DNA from: Lepturacanthus savala
Lineage: Eukaryota > Chordata > Actinopteri > Scombriformes > Trichiuridae
NCBI GenBank assembly: GCA_030544235.1
Contig: CM060465.1
Span: forward strand, 9,727,001 to 9,791,000
Reading direction: 5' to 3'
DNA: 64,000 bases
Position numbers and translations under genes: made by a program
Shown here: positions 49,961-62,730 of the stretch, one piece after another
Position numbering within the stretch: position 1 is the stretch's first letter
Layout: every line of letters starts with the position of its first letter
The notes under the pieces: model-generated
Told to the model about the DNA's origin: nothing
Database searches by the model: none
The model's input: the letters and a program-made list of their open reading frames with translations, nothing else

Positions 49961-50423
49961 TAAAGAGCAGATCATATAACAGTGAAATTAAGTCAGTTAA
50001 GTTAAGTGGAGGTGCATGATAACAACTATGAACAGAGGTTTTTTTTATTTATTTATTTTTGTATCAGTTCTTCAGGTTCTGTCTAGACCAGTCACTGAGG
50101 TTACATAACATTGTGGGGGTTTCCACATTGAGTGACAGGGTCGTGACAGCTGACCTTTTGTCTCATGCTGACAGGGCTGAGGCGACGTCAACAGTGAGAG
50201 CCGAGCAGTGACCTCAACTTCATGTTAGATCAATCTCTGGCATCATGGAGGTTACAGTCTACCAATGCTTGAGTTATATTTCAGGCGATAATGTCTAAAG
50301 ATATTGAAGTTTACTATCAGCAACACTCGCTGCTCTGCTGAATTAGACTCAATCAATGTTTTATACAGAACAACAGCTCTCACACATACAGTGTATACAC
50401 ACAAATGTCTAAACAAGTAATTA
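49961..50423. other. Gene-free stretch
   Basis: A short (TTTA)n at 50041-50060; otherwise nothing recognised. Confidence 0.5.
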
Positions 50424-51141
50424 CAGTGGTGGAAGAAGTACTCAAATCCTTTGCTAAAGTAAAAATAGAAGTACTACAATGAAAATATACTACATTACAA
50501 ATAAAAATCTGCATTTAAAATCCTGGAGTACCAGTTACCAGCTAAACTGACCGACTGAAGTATTGAAGTAAAAGCAGAAAATCATACTGTGAGTGATAAA
50601 TTACATACATTTACACATACAGTTATTAATAGTGATGCTTTAGTGTATCAGTAGCATTTTATAGTTGTAGCTGCTGGAGATAGAGCTAGTTTGAACTGGT
50701 TTGTGATGGTTTTGAGATGATGGAGGAGGAAAGAAGAAAAAGCACAGATCTCATACATACATTTGCTTGAATTTTCATAACTTTTATTTCATTGTTGTAT
50801 TTTTGTGAAATATTGGAGTCATCTGAAATATGAAAAAAGAAACACAAATACATAATTTTTCTGTAAAGGGCCAGAAGGCAAACAGTTTTGGAACCTCTGG
50901 TTTAAACTTTAACAATGCAGTGTAATTTAAAAAACTCATCATTATGTTATTATGTGTCAAATTTTAATCTGAAAAGTAACTTTAACTAAAACTGTCAGAT
51001 AAATGTTGTGAAGTAGAATGAAGAATATTCCCCCCCTGAAATGTAGTGGCCTAAATATAAAGTGGCATCACATGGAAATACATAAATATATACATTGAGT
51101 ACAATACTTGAGTAAATGTATTTAGTTGATTTCCACCACTG
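50424..51141 (-). mobile_element. CAGTGGTGGAA DNA transposon, both ends present
   Basis: Starts CAGTGGTGGAAGAAGTACTC and ends GATTTCCACCACTG, an 11-bp terminal inverted repeat. Subterminal GTACTTTTACTT-like phrases recur. It lies in reverse orientation relative to the copies at 51809 and 59354. At 718 bp it has no transposase frame. Flanking 8-mers AGTAATTA and GGTATAAT are only loosely alike, so the target duplication is decayed. CAG...CTG ends suggest hAT, but this is not proven. Confidence 0.75.
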
Positions 51142-51808
51142 GGTATAATAATATATTCATAATGTCCTGATGTGGTCAATGACACAAACATCATTTCTCT
51201 CATTGTTCTCAGCAGTGACTGGATGAACTCACTGTTGAATTATCAAAGCAAAAAGCGAATGAGTCTGAGCCACACAATGCTGCTATAATGAATGTGGTAA
51301 AGTTCCATTCCACCTGGAATGCTTTGCAACCAGTTTTGGCACCAGCAGAAATACTATGCACATGAGTCTCCAACATTCTGATTGGCTGTCAGAAAGCAGA
51401 ACCGCGCAGTCAGATGATGGTGAAACGAAGAATCCTTTCATTTCTCTGACCATGTAATTTTCAGCTAAATTTAAGAACATAATTGAAGATTTGCTCAAAA
51501 ATCAAAATGTGATGTGTTTGTCATTTGATCATAACTGAAAATACAGACCTGCGGTAATCACCAACATTACCAACATAAACAAACTTTAGCAGCTGTGTCT
51601 GACAAGTCCTGTCAATCATTGAGAGAAGTTGGATGTATAGAATGATGCTGCTCTCTCCTTAGATCTAAATCATTAATGATAATGAGACGACAATGCAATC
51701 AACTCTGGTATGAGCCATATAACTATGTTTTTTGTTTCAGCTCACAGGACGTTATTATAACTGTAGACACGCACACACTACGTGTTTGTTATAATACCTA
51801 AGTATCAG
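51142..51808. other. Gene-free stretch between two transposon copies
   Basis: Nothing recognised. The two flanking copies of the CAGTGGTGGAA family face opposite ways. Confidence 0.5.
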
Positions 51809-52440
51809 TGGTCTAAAGTACATTTATTCAAGTACTCTACGTAGTACAATTTTACGTAGTACAAAGTACAATTTTAGGTACCTTACTTGAGTATTTCCAT
51901 GTGATGCTATTTTATATTTCACTCCTCTACTTTCTTAGAGGGAAATATTATACTTTCTCTTCCACTACATGTATCTGAAAGCTCCACCAAATACAGATTT
52001 TTCCATCTCAACTACTCACATGGTTTCATTTCAGTAAATGTTCAAATGATCCGATATATAACCTACAATCAAAGTCGAGGGAAAAAAAGACCAAAAAGTG
52101 AAAACAGATTTGTGAATCAGAACTTTGTTTGTTCTTCTTTCCTCTCCTATTAATCATCTCACGACCCCTCACAGTTATCTGCTGACCCTCTTTAGGAGCC
52201 CGACCCCTCGGTTGGGAACCACTGGCCTGAACAAGCTGACTCTTTATAAAGTGGTTAAAGTAGCTCCACCTCCAGCAGCTACAACAGTAACATCCTGCTA
52301 AACACTGATGCTGCAGATTAATAATCTAATAATCAGCGCCATCTCATAACACTATAAATGAGAACTTTTACTTTAATACTTTACATTTTGTTGCTAATAC
52401 GTATGTATTCTGCTTGTACTTATGCTTGCAATTGTGATGG
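51809..52440 (+). mobile_element. CAGTGGTGGAA DNA transposon, right end lost
   Basis: Begins CAGTGGTCTAAAGTACATTT and contains 'TGAGTATTTCCATGTGATGC', 'AGAGGGAAATAT' and 'CTCACATGGTTTCATTT', all shared with 59354-59950. Near 52145-52230 it carries 'CTCACGACCCCTCACAG...CGACCCCTCGGTTGGGAACCACTG', which looks like a second repeat nested in it and is shared with the 59354 copy. The right terminus cannot be found. Confidence 0.7.
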
Positions 52441-53221
52441 AGTGCAGCTCTCTACATTTTCTCTCTCTCTCAGCTCACCCAGCATGTGTTGACTTACAGT
52501 ATAAATGACCCCTTACAATGATACGAGAGTCATCAGCACCTTCCTTCTGGTCTGCCCACACTGAGCTTTGGAAACTTGAGTCGACTCTGATGTGAAACAC
52601 ATGACTTGACTGACACGGAGAGGATAGCGTCCCTCAGGGTCCATTATTTCACCTCTTTCCCCACCTCCTCCTCCCTATCTCTGTCCTCCTCTTCAAACAT
52701 CACACATTCAGCATATTTTCCATCCTACCATACGTCTGTGTCAGGTCACACCTTCAGTCTACAGACTGCTGTGCATATGTGTAACTGTGCATTGTTGAAT
52801 ATATTTTCTGCATTCTTATCGATACATCCAGTATCTGTGTCAGATTATAGGCTGTCCTCAACTGCATCTGTGGCTGACAAATAACTGCTGGATCCGCCAT
52901 CATGCGTTTATTAGACTCTTTATCCAGCAGGCAGAAAATTGGCCTGAATATTTGCCTCTGCGCCTTCTGCTCCTTCTGCTGTGTGAACGCAGACCCAGCA
53001 GCTCTGATTGCTTCTGACAGTGACAACAAGAACAGGCTGCCTGAGAAAAGTGTTTGAATTGTTTCGTCGAACTGTCAAGTTGCATGGAAAATCTGTTTCA
53101 TGCAACTTGCGACAAGCAACTAGTTGCATGATGCATTTCTCCTCATGAAGCCAGCCTTACTATCACACCTGGCTGAAAGAGCTAAAAACTACTAAAATAA
53201 TTAAAAAAAAAAAAGATCTTC
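52441..53221. other. Gene-free stretch
   Basis: Includes an 11-bp inverted repeat CAAGTTGCATG / CATGCAACTTG at 53076-53109 (12-base spacer), perhaps from an old MITE. No gene. Confidence 0.5.
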
Positions 53222-53398
53222 ATGCAAATTTCATTAGTGGGATCAGCCCCAAAATGTAATGGGTTCATCCTTGGCCAATTCCACACCGTACCACCAAGTT
53301 TCTGCAAAATCAGCCCAGTACTTTTTTTCTGTAATACTGTTCACAGATAAACAAGCACTGAAGCACTGAAAGCAATACCTCCTTGGTGAAGGTAACTA
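53222..53398 (-). repeat. GGCCAAGG-type interspersed repeat (copy 4 of 4)
   Basis: Inverted match: 'AAAATGTAATGGGTTCATCC', 'TTGGCCAATTCCACACCGTACC', 'ACCAAGTTTCTGCAAAATC'. It extends to the 'CCTCCTTGGTGAAGG' end. Confidence 0.7.
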
Positions 53399-53599
53399 TC
53401 GGTTAGCTAGGGGCGGGATTCAGGTTTGACTGTTAGCAGTCAGCATCATATCAGATCTGGAGTGTTTCTTCATTGAAAGAGGAAAATGACGCCTCTGGAG
53501 GTGGTTCTCCATGGAAAAAGATGTTTTTCACTTTTTTTTTCATGGCTTGTTGTAGTTGTTTTTACTCTCTTCTGTCATGTGGTTAGTTGATCTGATAGA
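53399..53599. other. Short gene-free stretch
   Basis: Nothing recognised. Confidence 0.5.
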
Positions 53600-54075
53600 C
53601 AGATGGTTCATCCAATCACCTGCTAAGTATTCCTTGCCAGTGCCGCCCTTTTCCAAAGCGTTTCCAAGGACGACTCTTCAGATGGTTCTGTGTAGCGAAC
53701 CATCTGGCTGCGTCAGGTTAGGCAGCAAGGGGGAATCACCAGTAAATTATAGCTCAGGCACATCCCCAGACGCCTTGGCCGGGGTCCTAGAGCTAAACAG
53801 CTTTAGGAGCGCTTTCCCTTTTTCAACCCCTTTTCCGCTACATTCCTGATCTTCCCCTCTCGCTCCGTGCGTCTCGCTCCAGATGTGGCATTGTTTGCAC
53901 ACATTTGTTTTGGGCTGGGGCCGGTAGACCTGTGTAGACTCTGATGTCATGCTCTATTTAAAGGAAAAGCCATGAGAACTGAGGAGAAGAGCAATGCTGT
54001 GGTCGCACTTCAAAGCCCAGCGTAGGACGACTGATGACGGCCGCCGTGGCAACAGCAATCTGTGTCACGGACACA
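53600..54075. promoter_or_regulatory. Candidate conserved non-coding or promoter-like segment
   Basis: GC-richer with several CpGs (GGCCGCCGTGGCAACAGC, CTCGCTCCGTGCGTCTCGCTCC), repeat-free, and with a TATTTAAA box at about 53952. A local inverted repeat, CAGATGGTTC...GAACCATCTG, lies at about 53680-53707. No transcript evidence; assignment is by composition. Confidence 0.25.
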
Positions 54076-54196
54076 TGACCACATTCATTTAAGTGTTGAC
54101 AGACACATCGTCCTGGAAACAATTCAGAGAGGAGGAGGCAGTCCTCATCAGAGGAAGAGGAGAGATGGAACTTTTAGTTTTATCTCATATCACCTT

Positions 54197-55220
54197 CAGT
54201 ATCTACAGTACAGACAATGCTACAGTACTACTACAGCAATACAATACCATGGTACTACACTCTTTTAAAGTACTGCAGTAAAGCAATATACTATACGGTC
54301 CTGGAGTATTACACAATACCAGAGTATTAGATTATTGAAGTACTACAGTTGCACAGTACTACACTACAATACTATAGTAATCTAGAGTACTACAGAACTC
54401 CAATACTGTACATTGTTACAGTTCCACGGTACCCTACAGTTCTATACAGCACAATACTACAATAATATACAGTACTAAAGTAACATACAGCACTACAGAA
54501 CTCCAGTACGGTTCTACAGTACTCAACAGTGCTACATAGTACTACAGTAATATAGACTACTATAGTGCTATAAGAACTACAGTACTACACAGAACTACAT
54601 AACTATTACAGTACTATAAGAACTACAGAACTACCGTACTATACAAAACTATACAGTACTACAGGGCTATACAGAAATATTGTAATATACAATACTACAG
54701 AACTAGAGTACTAACTGTAATACAGTTCATCAGTACTATGCAGTACTATATAGTACTATAGAGAACTACAGTACTAAACAAAGCTACGGTACTATAGTTT
54801 ATAGTACTACAGTCTAGAACTACAGGTACTCTACACAACTCCAGCACTGTACATTATTACAGTTCTACAATACTCTACAGTGCTATACGGTACTACAGTA
54901 CGATAGGCTACTACAGTACTATAAGAACTACAGTACTACATAGAACTACAGAACTACAGTACTATACAGAAATACTGTACTATACAGTACTACAGAACTA
55001 TAGTACTAACAGTACTACAGTTCATCAGTACTATAGGTCTACAGTACTATACTGTATAGCACTACAGTACTCTAGAACTACAGGATCTCTACACAACTCC
55101 AGTACTGTAAATTATTACAGTTCTACAGTACTCTACAGTGCTATATAGTACTACAGTACTAAGCAGAACTGGAGTACTATATAGTATTAAAATACTCTAC
55201 AGTACTATACCCTACAGAAC
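54197..55220 (+). repeat. TACAGTACTACAG-type tandem array, about 1 kb
   Basis: Continuous short units (ACTACAGTACTA, GAACTACAG, CTATACAGTA) in loose order. Longer phrases recur: 'ACAACTCCAG(C/T)ACTGTA' at 54833 and 55091, about 258 bp apart, each followed by 'ATTATTACAGTTCTACA' and 'CTCTACAGTGCTATA'. Weaker relatives occur at 54396 and 54499. So the right half has a higher-order unit of about 258 bp. Non-coding. Confidence 0.9.
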
Positions 55221-56570
<1,350 letters not shown>

Positions 56571-57058
56571 TAGACACAAACAGACACACACACTGCTTCA
56601 AGAAGTTTAGAGAAATTACCAATAGAGAAATGTAAAAAATACTCCATTACAAGTATGTATTTATATGTATTTATTTGTATTGCAATAAATTGCAATAACA
56701 ATAAATTGCAATAAAAGTAGATAAAGTAGATGTGTTATTAGCTTGTACACGCTGTACACGCACACACACACACACACAGTCTCTCTGGGTCCAGTGCAGC
56801 TTCACACTGTTTTACAGCTGAATAGGCCAAACTAGGACACACAGTGAAAACATAGCAGTTGAGCCTACAGGTCAAAGGTCAGGTACATCTAGGTAATCAG
56901 TGCTTCCGCTCAACATTATGAGTGTGTCTCTATGTGTGTGTGTAGATGACTGTGTGTATACACACCACGCTGACTGCCAGACAACTGTATACATCCACAC
57001 CCAGCTTCAAACTCACACAGCTGGCACAGCCAAACATTCACAGAGTCTGTGTGAGGGG

Positions 57059-57060
<2 letters not shown>
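56571..57060. other. Spacer between opposed CA and GT arrays
   Basis: Short (CA)n at 56758-56779; otherwise nothing. Confidence 0.5.
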
Positions 57061-57141
<81 letters not shown>

Positions 57142-57152
57142 CTGTGTGTGTG
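57061..57152 (+). repeat. (GT)n microsatellite
   Basis: About 78 bp of pure GT followed by a looser TG tail. Confidence 0.98.
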
Positions 57153-59353
57153 TTTTCATGCACACATGGGTATGTGTGTGTGAACTTTCTGAATGAAAAG
57201 AATGTATACAAGCATACATATACACTCACAAACTGAACTTTGCATGCAGGGTAACACAGCTTGGGGACCTCATACAATCAACTCTTCATTCTTGAAGCAA
57301 AAACATGGGAATGAATTTATTGATTAATTTTGTTTGGCAAAATGATAAAGACCTGTCATTTTAATCTGGCTTTTAATTTTCAATTGTGTTACAGCTACAG
57401 CCTAATCTCTACTTTTATAGTATTTCCACCCATGCTGTTTATTTTATTGGCTATTTTAACATTTAATTGTTGTAATTTTTAGTCTCACACAATGTTAGTT
57501 ATTGTATTCTATTTTTATAGTCAACAATTATTATTTATTTTTAGAGTTTAAACACTACATAGCACAATTGTAACAAGAGAAATAAAGTGTAAAATACATT
57601 CATAAAATAAAATAATACAATAATATGGGTCAAATTAAATAACGTAACAGACATATCATAAACAAAGTTATATAAATAAACACAAAGACAAAACAAGGCA
57701 AAAAAACTATATGCTGTAAATAACATGCAGGAAGAAGGGGAGAAAGTGGGAATTCTCTCCCACAGTTTGTTCACACAAATTCTTCAAGTGCTAAACGCCC
57801 ACTGTTGGAGCATCATACTCTCACTTTGTATTGAGCTGAAACAGGTGTCTGGTTGGAGAAGTGGGAGATGCAGATGGTGAAGTTACGGGGTGGAGTAATG
57901 ACAAACTTTGAAGTTAAACATTGTCATTTGAGGGGAGTGTCTGACTAGTTGTATTGTTCCTTTAATTTACTTCTTTTTTTATTCAATTTTGTTTGTTTAT
58001 ATCCAGATTCTCCTTTTGTTTACATATTTAGGAAAGTTGTAAATTTAAATGGAATCAAAAATGGATTTGATTGTGTAGATGCATGTATCCAGGAAAAAAG
58101 TCAGAGAGTCGGACTACAGATTTATCTCCATATTATCTGGTCATGTTAAGAGTTTATATGTATGGATTATTTGGTAATTTAAGGAGTTTACGGACCCAGT
58201 TTTAAACTTCCAGAGACTCATCAGAATCAATAACTTCATTGACTGGCGGCTCATTATTGGTCAGATTTTAAACTCTGTAGTCTAAGTCTGGCTTTACCTA
58301 TTACCTTGGCCTGTTGGACTTTACAGTGGACATCTCCATCAAAACACAGCTGTGTATGTGTGTGAGTGTGTGTATGTCTGTTTTTTTGTCTTTCTGTGTG
58401 TGTATATCTGTTTTCTTTTGTGTGTGGGTGTGTGTGCGTGTGTGTGTGCAGCCATGCGTTCACACACCTACATATGTTTCTGTTTAAATATCCACTGGTA
58501 TCAGTTGGCTGCAGCTCTGCAGTAGAAAGTCGGTGCCTTCCCTCAGGTTCAGCCTCAGCACAGTAGTGTATATCTCATTTCCGTGTTTGCATGTAGCCCT
58601 AAACTGGCAAGGAGAAGAAAGGGATGTGTTATGTGAACCATGTGTGAGTGCCGACGCAGATGGGAGAAGTTAAAGCAGCAGGGAGCTCAAAGAGTGTGGG
58701 CTCACTTGCCAATCTGTTTCCATCTAATGTGAGACATGAGATTGACAGTCTATAAGATAATATAAGCTCCTGCTCAGCCAATGAGGTCTGAAATGATCCT
58801 GATACACAGATAAACATGTTTCCAATATGTATACGCACCCACCAAGTTCTCCTAAATGGCCTGTGTGATATAACATATATAAATGCATCTTTTCATACTG
58901 CACAGTCTCCTGTGTTAGTAGGTCGAAGGAAATGTGTCTCCATCTTTGTCCAGATGCATCAGTGGGCTTGTGCAGCTGGTCTAAACTAACAGAGCTTCTC
59001 CCTGTGAGACACAGTGGTGCTACAAGTAAACACAACAGATGCATGTAGTGCACTGAGGAGGCGGATGTATTCACAGATTATGGGAGTGCTCCGGTCATCA
59101 GGGTGAGGTGCGTTGGGCTGGTGCTGTGCTCGTCTGTGCGGTGTTTGTGCAGCGCTGCAGGAAGGCCGCGCTGCTACATGTTAACACAGTATTAAATCAT
59201 CTCATGCTGACAGCATTATCATAAGGTGTTGACTCTGGAATCATGTCACCCAGATTCTTCCCAAATTGTCATCATGCCTCAAATATAGAGTACATCCTGC
59301 AGCCCTAATGGACAGGTGTAAAACTGAGCCGAACCTCATGTGTATATATTATT
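57153..59353. other. Gene-free stretch
   Basis: AT-rich to 58290, then a loose TG-rich patch at 58346-58450. A CpG-containing part at about 59090-59180 includes 'TCAGG|GTGAGG'-like donor sequence but no supportable exon. Confidence 0.45.
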
Positions 59354-59950
59354 TACAGAGATGGAAAATAACCAAGTACATTTACTCAGGTATTATACTT
59401 TTATATATTTATACTATATTATATAATCCTAATTTTACTTTAGTATTTCCATGTGATGCTACTTTTTATTTCACTCTGCCTCATTTCAGAGGGAAATTTT
59501 ACTTACTTTATTAGTTTTACTTATCCTACTCTATCTCTACTACTCTTTTATCTGCAACTTTAGTTCATTTCAGATGCAGATTTGACCCAATGGATAATAT
59601 AACAAGGAAAAACTTAGTTAAAGATGAAACCAGCGGTTCAAACCTTTAAGTGTTTGACGTCTTACAGACAGCAGTGTGAATTTGGCTCATATTTCACGTT
59701 TCTGAATTGTTAACAGCTCCACTAAATTTTTGAAAGATTTTTCCCTCTAAACTTCTCACATGGTTTCATTTAATAAATGCTCGAATGATCCAATATTTCA
59801 CCAAAAATAAATGTTTAGAAAAAGAAAAATGAAAACAGATTTGTGTATGAGGCCTTTTTTTCTTCCTTCCACTCTCATTTATCTTCTCACGACCCCTCAA
59901 ATTTATCTGCTGACCCTTTGGAGCAGCCCGACCCCTAGGTTGAGAACCTT
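59354..59950 (+). mobile_element. CAGTGGTGGAA-family DNA transposon, degenerate copy
   Basis: Starts near ACAGAGATGGAAAATAACCA and follows the 51809 copy through 'AGTACATTTACTCAGG', 'TATTTCCATGTGATGCTACT', 'CACATGGTTTCATTTAATAA' and 'CTCACGACCCCTCAAATTTA'. It retains more of the middle (59530-59700) than that copy. The right end is lost near 59950. Confidence 0.7.
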
Positions 59951-60058
59951 AATATATATGAAACTACAAACAGTAAAATTCTGCAAACTGTGTGTGTGTG
60001 TGTGGCAACAGTTTAGGTTCAAGTTGCAGAATTTAAGAACTATGATAAAACTGTTAAT

Positions 60059-60668
60059 TAGGACTGTCAAAGTTAAAGCAAATAAATAGTGGCTTTAAAA
60101 GGAACGTAAACTACACTAAATTGTCCTTTTAGCATCTGGTGGTTATTTATGTGCTTTAGAACATCAACTGACCTCCCTGCTGAATTTTCTTACATGAGCT
60201 TCAGCATGTCTGGACCATAGGCTGTAAAAATATTTTATACCTAAACAAAACAACAGCCTTTGCCTTATACGATATGAAACATAAGCTGCTCCTATAGCAG
60301 CACATATATTAAACACTGAATATGGATAGTTTTATGGTTTTATGGATGTAGCAGTTCAGACAGAAACCAGCAGTAACAATCCCTCCTCCAGTCTGAGAGG
60401 GAGAGAGAGAGAGAGACTACATGTTTTTGAGCATTTTAAATGCAGTACTGAGGTTCAAGGTTATTATTCATATTGATTATTGAGACTATTTCTCATTGTT
60501 CTAATAATAATAAATAACATTTACCTATTTGTCCATTCACATGTTAAGAGTATTCAAAAGTTAAAGAAATATCCTTTCAAGGTACATTTAGAAAAATCTG
60601 AAAAAAAAAAATCTATGGACAATCAGGTGATTAATCATGATTAAATATTTTAATCAATTGACAGTCCT
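60059..60668. mobile_element. hAT-like element with TAGGACTGTCA ends
   Basis: The left end TAGGACTGTCAAAGTTAA at 60059 and the right end TTAATCAATTGACAGTCCTA at 60668 are inverted over the first 11 bp. The right subterminal region is rich in GATTAAT/ATTAAT, as in the element at 33883-34792, which shares the CTGTCA core. The 610-bp interior is non-coding. Flanks GTTAATTA and GTTTAATA are only partly alike, so the duplication is uncertain. Confidence 0.6.
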
Positions 60669-61717
60669 AGTTTAATATGTATGTACTTCTAAATATATGT
60701 GATGAAATATGTACATATCTTTAGGAGGACTCTACTACATCACTAGTATATTTGTCTGGTCTGGCTCTCAACTCAACATTTCTAGTTTTGCTGGGTAATA
60801 GCCTTACTGTTGCTCTTCTCTTGTCATTTGAGTGAATATCTGAACATTATTATAATATAATTTCTGCATATAAAACCTAAAGAGCATGGAGGCTGCACGA
60901 AGGATGAAGGTTGAAGTCTCTACCAGCCCCTCTTTAAGCTGGATTGCTGAAATCAAACAATATAAGATGTGTAGCACAGGTCAGTGCAGATCTACATTGA
61001 ATCCTAACCTGTCCTCACTGAGCCGGATAGTTCAGAGAGACCAAACACTGGGCGTGTGCTGTCGAGAAAAGCCTTTGACACTTTTGGACAGATGGATGTT
61101 AGTGAATAAGACCAAAGATTGTTTTCCTTTCCAAAGGGAGGATCTGGACGTTCCAGAGACAGCACCCAGTATTTTTAGATGTCGATGCACCCTTTGTCAA
61201 ATGTGTCTCACAAGTTTTTAACCCGAAACAAACCATCAGTGTCCCGTTCCGTTGGCTTTGCTGGATGTCAGCGTAATGACCAGAGCAGAGGATGACACAT
61301 GCCGCTGGGTGGCTGCAGGCTGACGGGTACAGTAGCAGGAGCAGTGACTCAGACACTGGGACTGAAGCATCTGAAGAATGGGTGACTATGTGCTGTGTGT
61401 TATTCACTGCCTGTGTGGTGAACCTCTGAGAGAAGGGCCGTGCCACCGGGCCCCGTAAAAGCCCGTCTTGTTATTCCACATTTCCAAGCACTAGGTGTTT
61501 TTATTGCTGCACCAAGACTCACAAAAGCCTCGCGGCCAAATAGGTATGTAATGGCACTGCAACGAGTCCGGCTGGCTGCCTGCATGGTGAGAGGGAGGAA
61601 CAGCTGACTAAATCGCAGTCTCTAAAGTTTCATTTACTCTCAAAGATCCATCTGTCCCACATCTTTCCCTCTTACTTTGTCTCTGCCCTCCCACTCCCGC
61701 TCCATTTTCCACCCTGA
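60669..61717. other. No confirmed gene; part may be conserved non-coding DNA
   Basis: The 111-codon plus frame at 60886-61221 is Cys-rich late on ('CRCTLCQMC') but matches no family I know and has no visible splice context. Positions 61420-61620 are GC-richer and repeat-free ('GGCCGTGCCACCGGGCCCCG'), a possible conserved element. Confidence 0.4.
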
Positions 61718-62152
61718 CCCATCCCTCTCTCTCCATTTCTCTGTTTCTCTCTCTCTATCTTTATTTTCTTTAAGTCTGTCTCTCTTTCTGTATCTTTCTT
61801 TATCCTATCCTCTCTGTATCTTTCTCTCTTTCTCTGTCTCTCTCTTTCTCCCTTTTTCTGTCTCTAAGATTTTCTCTCTCTCTTTCTCTCTTTTCCACTC
61901 TTGCTCTGCCTCTCTTTCTGTCTCTCTCTCCCTCTCTCTCTCTTTCTATCTTTGCTTTCTTTAACTCTGTCTCTCTCTATTTCTGTCTTGCTCTCTCTTT
62001 CTGTATCTTTATTTATTCTTTCTCTCTTTCTCCATCTCGCTCCCCCTCTTTCTGTCGATCCCTCTCTCTTTCTCGCTTTCTCTCTCCCCTCTCTCTATTT
62101 CTCTCTCTTTCCCTTTTTCTCCATCTCTCTCTCCCCCTCTTTCTCTCTCTCT
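61718..62152 (+). repeat. Polypyrimidine (CT-rich) tract, about 435 bp
   Basis: Almost pure C/T on the plus strand, with TCTCTCTTTCTGT-type units and only scattered purines. The long Ser-Leu frames over it are artefacts. It ends about 125 bp before a candidate exon. Confidence 0.95.
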
Positions 62153-62277
62153 GTGGAGACAGACTCTTTAACAAGCTGCCCCAGTGGGCAGCAGACAGAG
62201 AGGGGTTATTTTTAGATTGCGCAGATTAAACGTTTTTTCTTCATCCTCACAGAGTCCTCCTCTTCCCTCTCTTCCAG

Positions 62278-62450
62278 TCTGTAATGGAGTTTAGCGTCTC
62301 TGTGGGGGATCTCGTGTTACCTCCCACACACATGCACACAAACTCTTCTCATCTCCACCACCACGATACACTCATCCTCTCCAAACACTGACATCATTCA
62401 ACAGACCAGCTCCTTCCTCCTGTCTGTGGGGGCTGCTCTGCTCTGAGATG
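62278..62450 (+). other. Candidate exon 3, ending in ATG
   Basis: Acceptor: TCTTCCCTCTCTTCCAG ending at 62277. Donor: 'CTGAGATG|GTGAGT' at 62450/62451. The exon would end with ATG as its last codon in a GAG-ATG context, a layout known in genes whose start codon sits at the end of a leader exon. Earlier ATGs exist (about 62283 and 62331), so start choice is uncertain. The coding part would continue beyond the window or in an exon I cannot recognise. Confidence 0.35.
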
Positions 62451-62484
62451 GTGAGTCTGACACAAATCAAGCGATGGGAATAAG

Positions 62485-62485
<1 letters not shown>

Positions 62486-62524
<39 letters not shown>

Positions 62525-62580
62525 CACTCAATCGCACATACACACACATATACACACACTCAATCGCACATACACACAGA
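62486..62580 (+). repeat. (AC)n with a duplicated CTCAATCGCACATACACACA block
   Basis: AC run to about 62527, then a block containing CTCAATCGCACATAC repeated twice about 32 bp apart. Confidence 0.93.
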
Positions 62581-62660
62581 CACATCTGCTCCAGGAAAAC
62601 ACATCCTGACATCCTCAGTGCAGCTATCCTCACATGACCTTCTCCTCAGCAACACTAGTA

Positions 62661-62670
62661 CAGACACACA

Positions 62671-62729
<59 letters not shown>

Positions 62730-62730
62730 A
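62661..62730 (+). repeat. (AC)n microsatellite
   Basis: About 70 bp, nearly pure. Confidence 0.97.

Noticed and set aside
60886..61221. 111-codon frame with Cys-rich C-terminus
   Set aside because: The cysteines do not fit a zinc-finger spacing I know, there are no splice sites, and the flanks are non-coding.
61677..62215. Ser-Leu-rich frames of 95 and 104 codons
   Set aside because: Produced by the CT-rich tract; no other coding sign.
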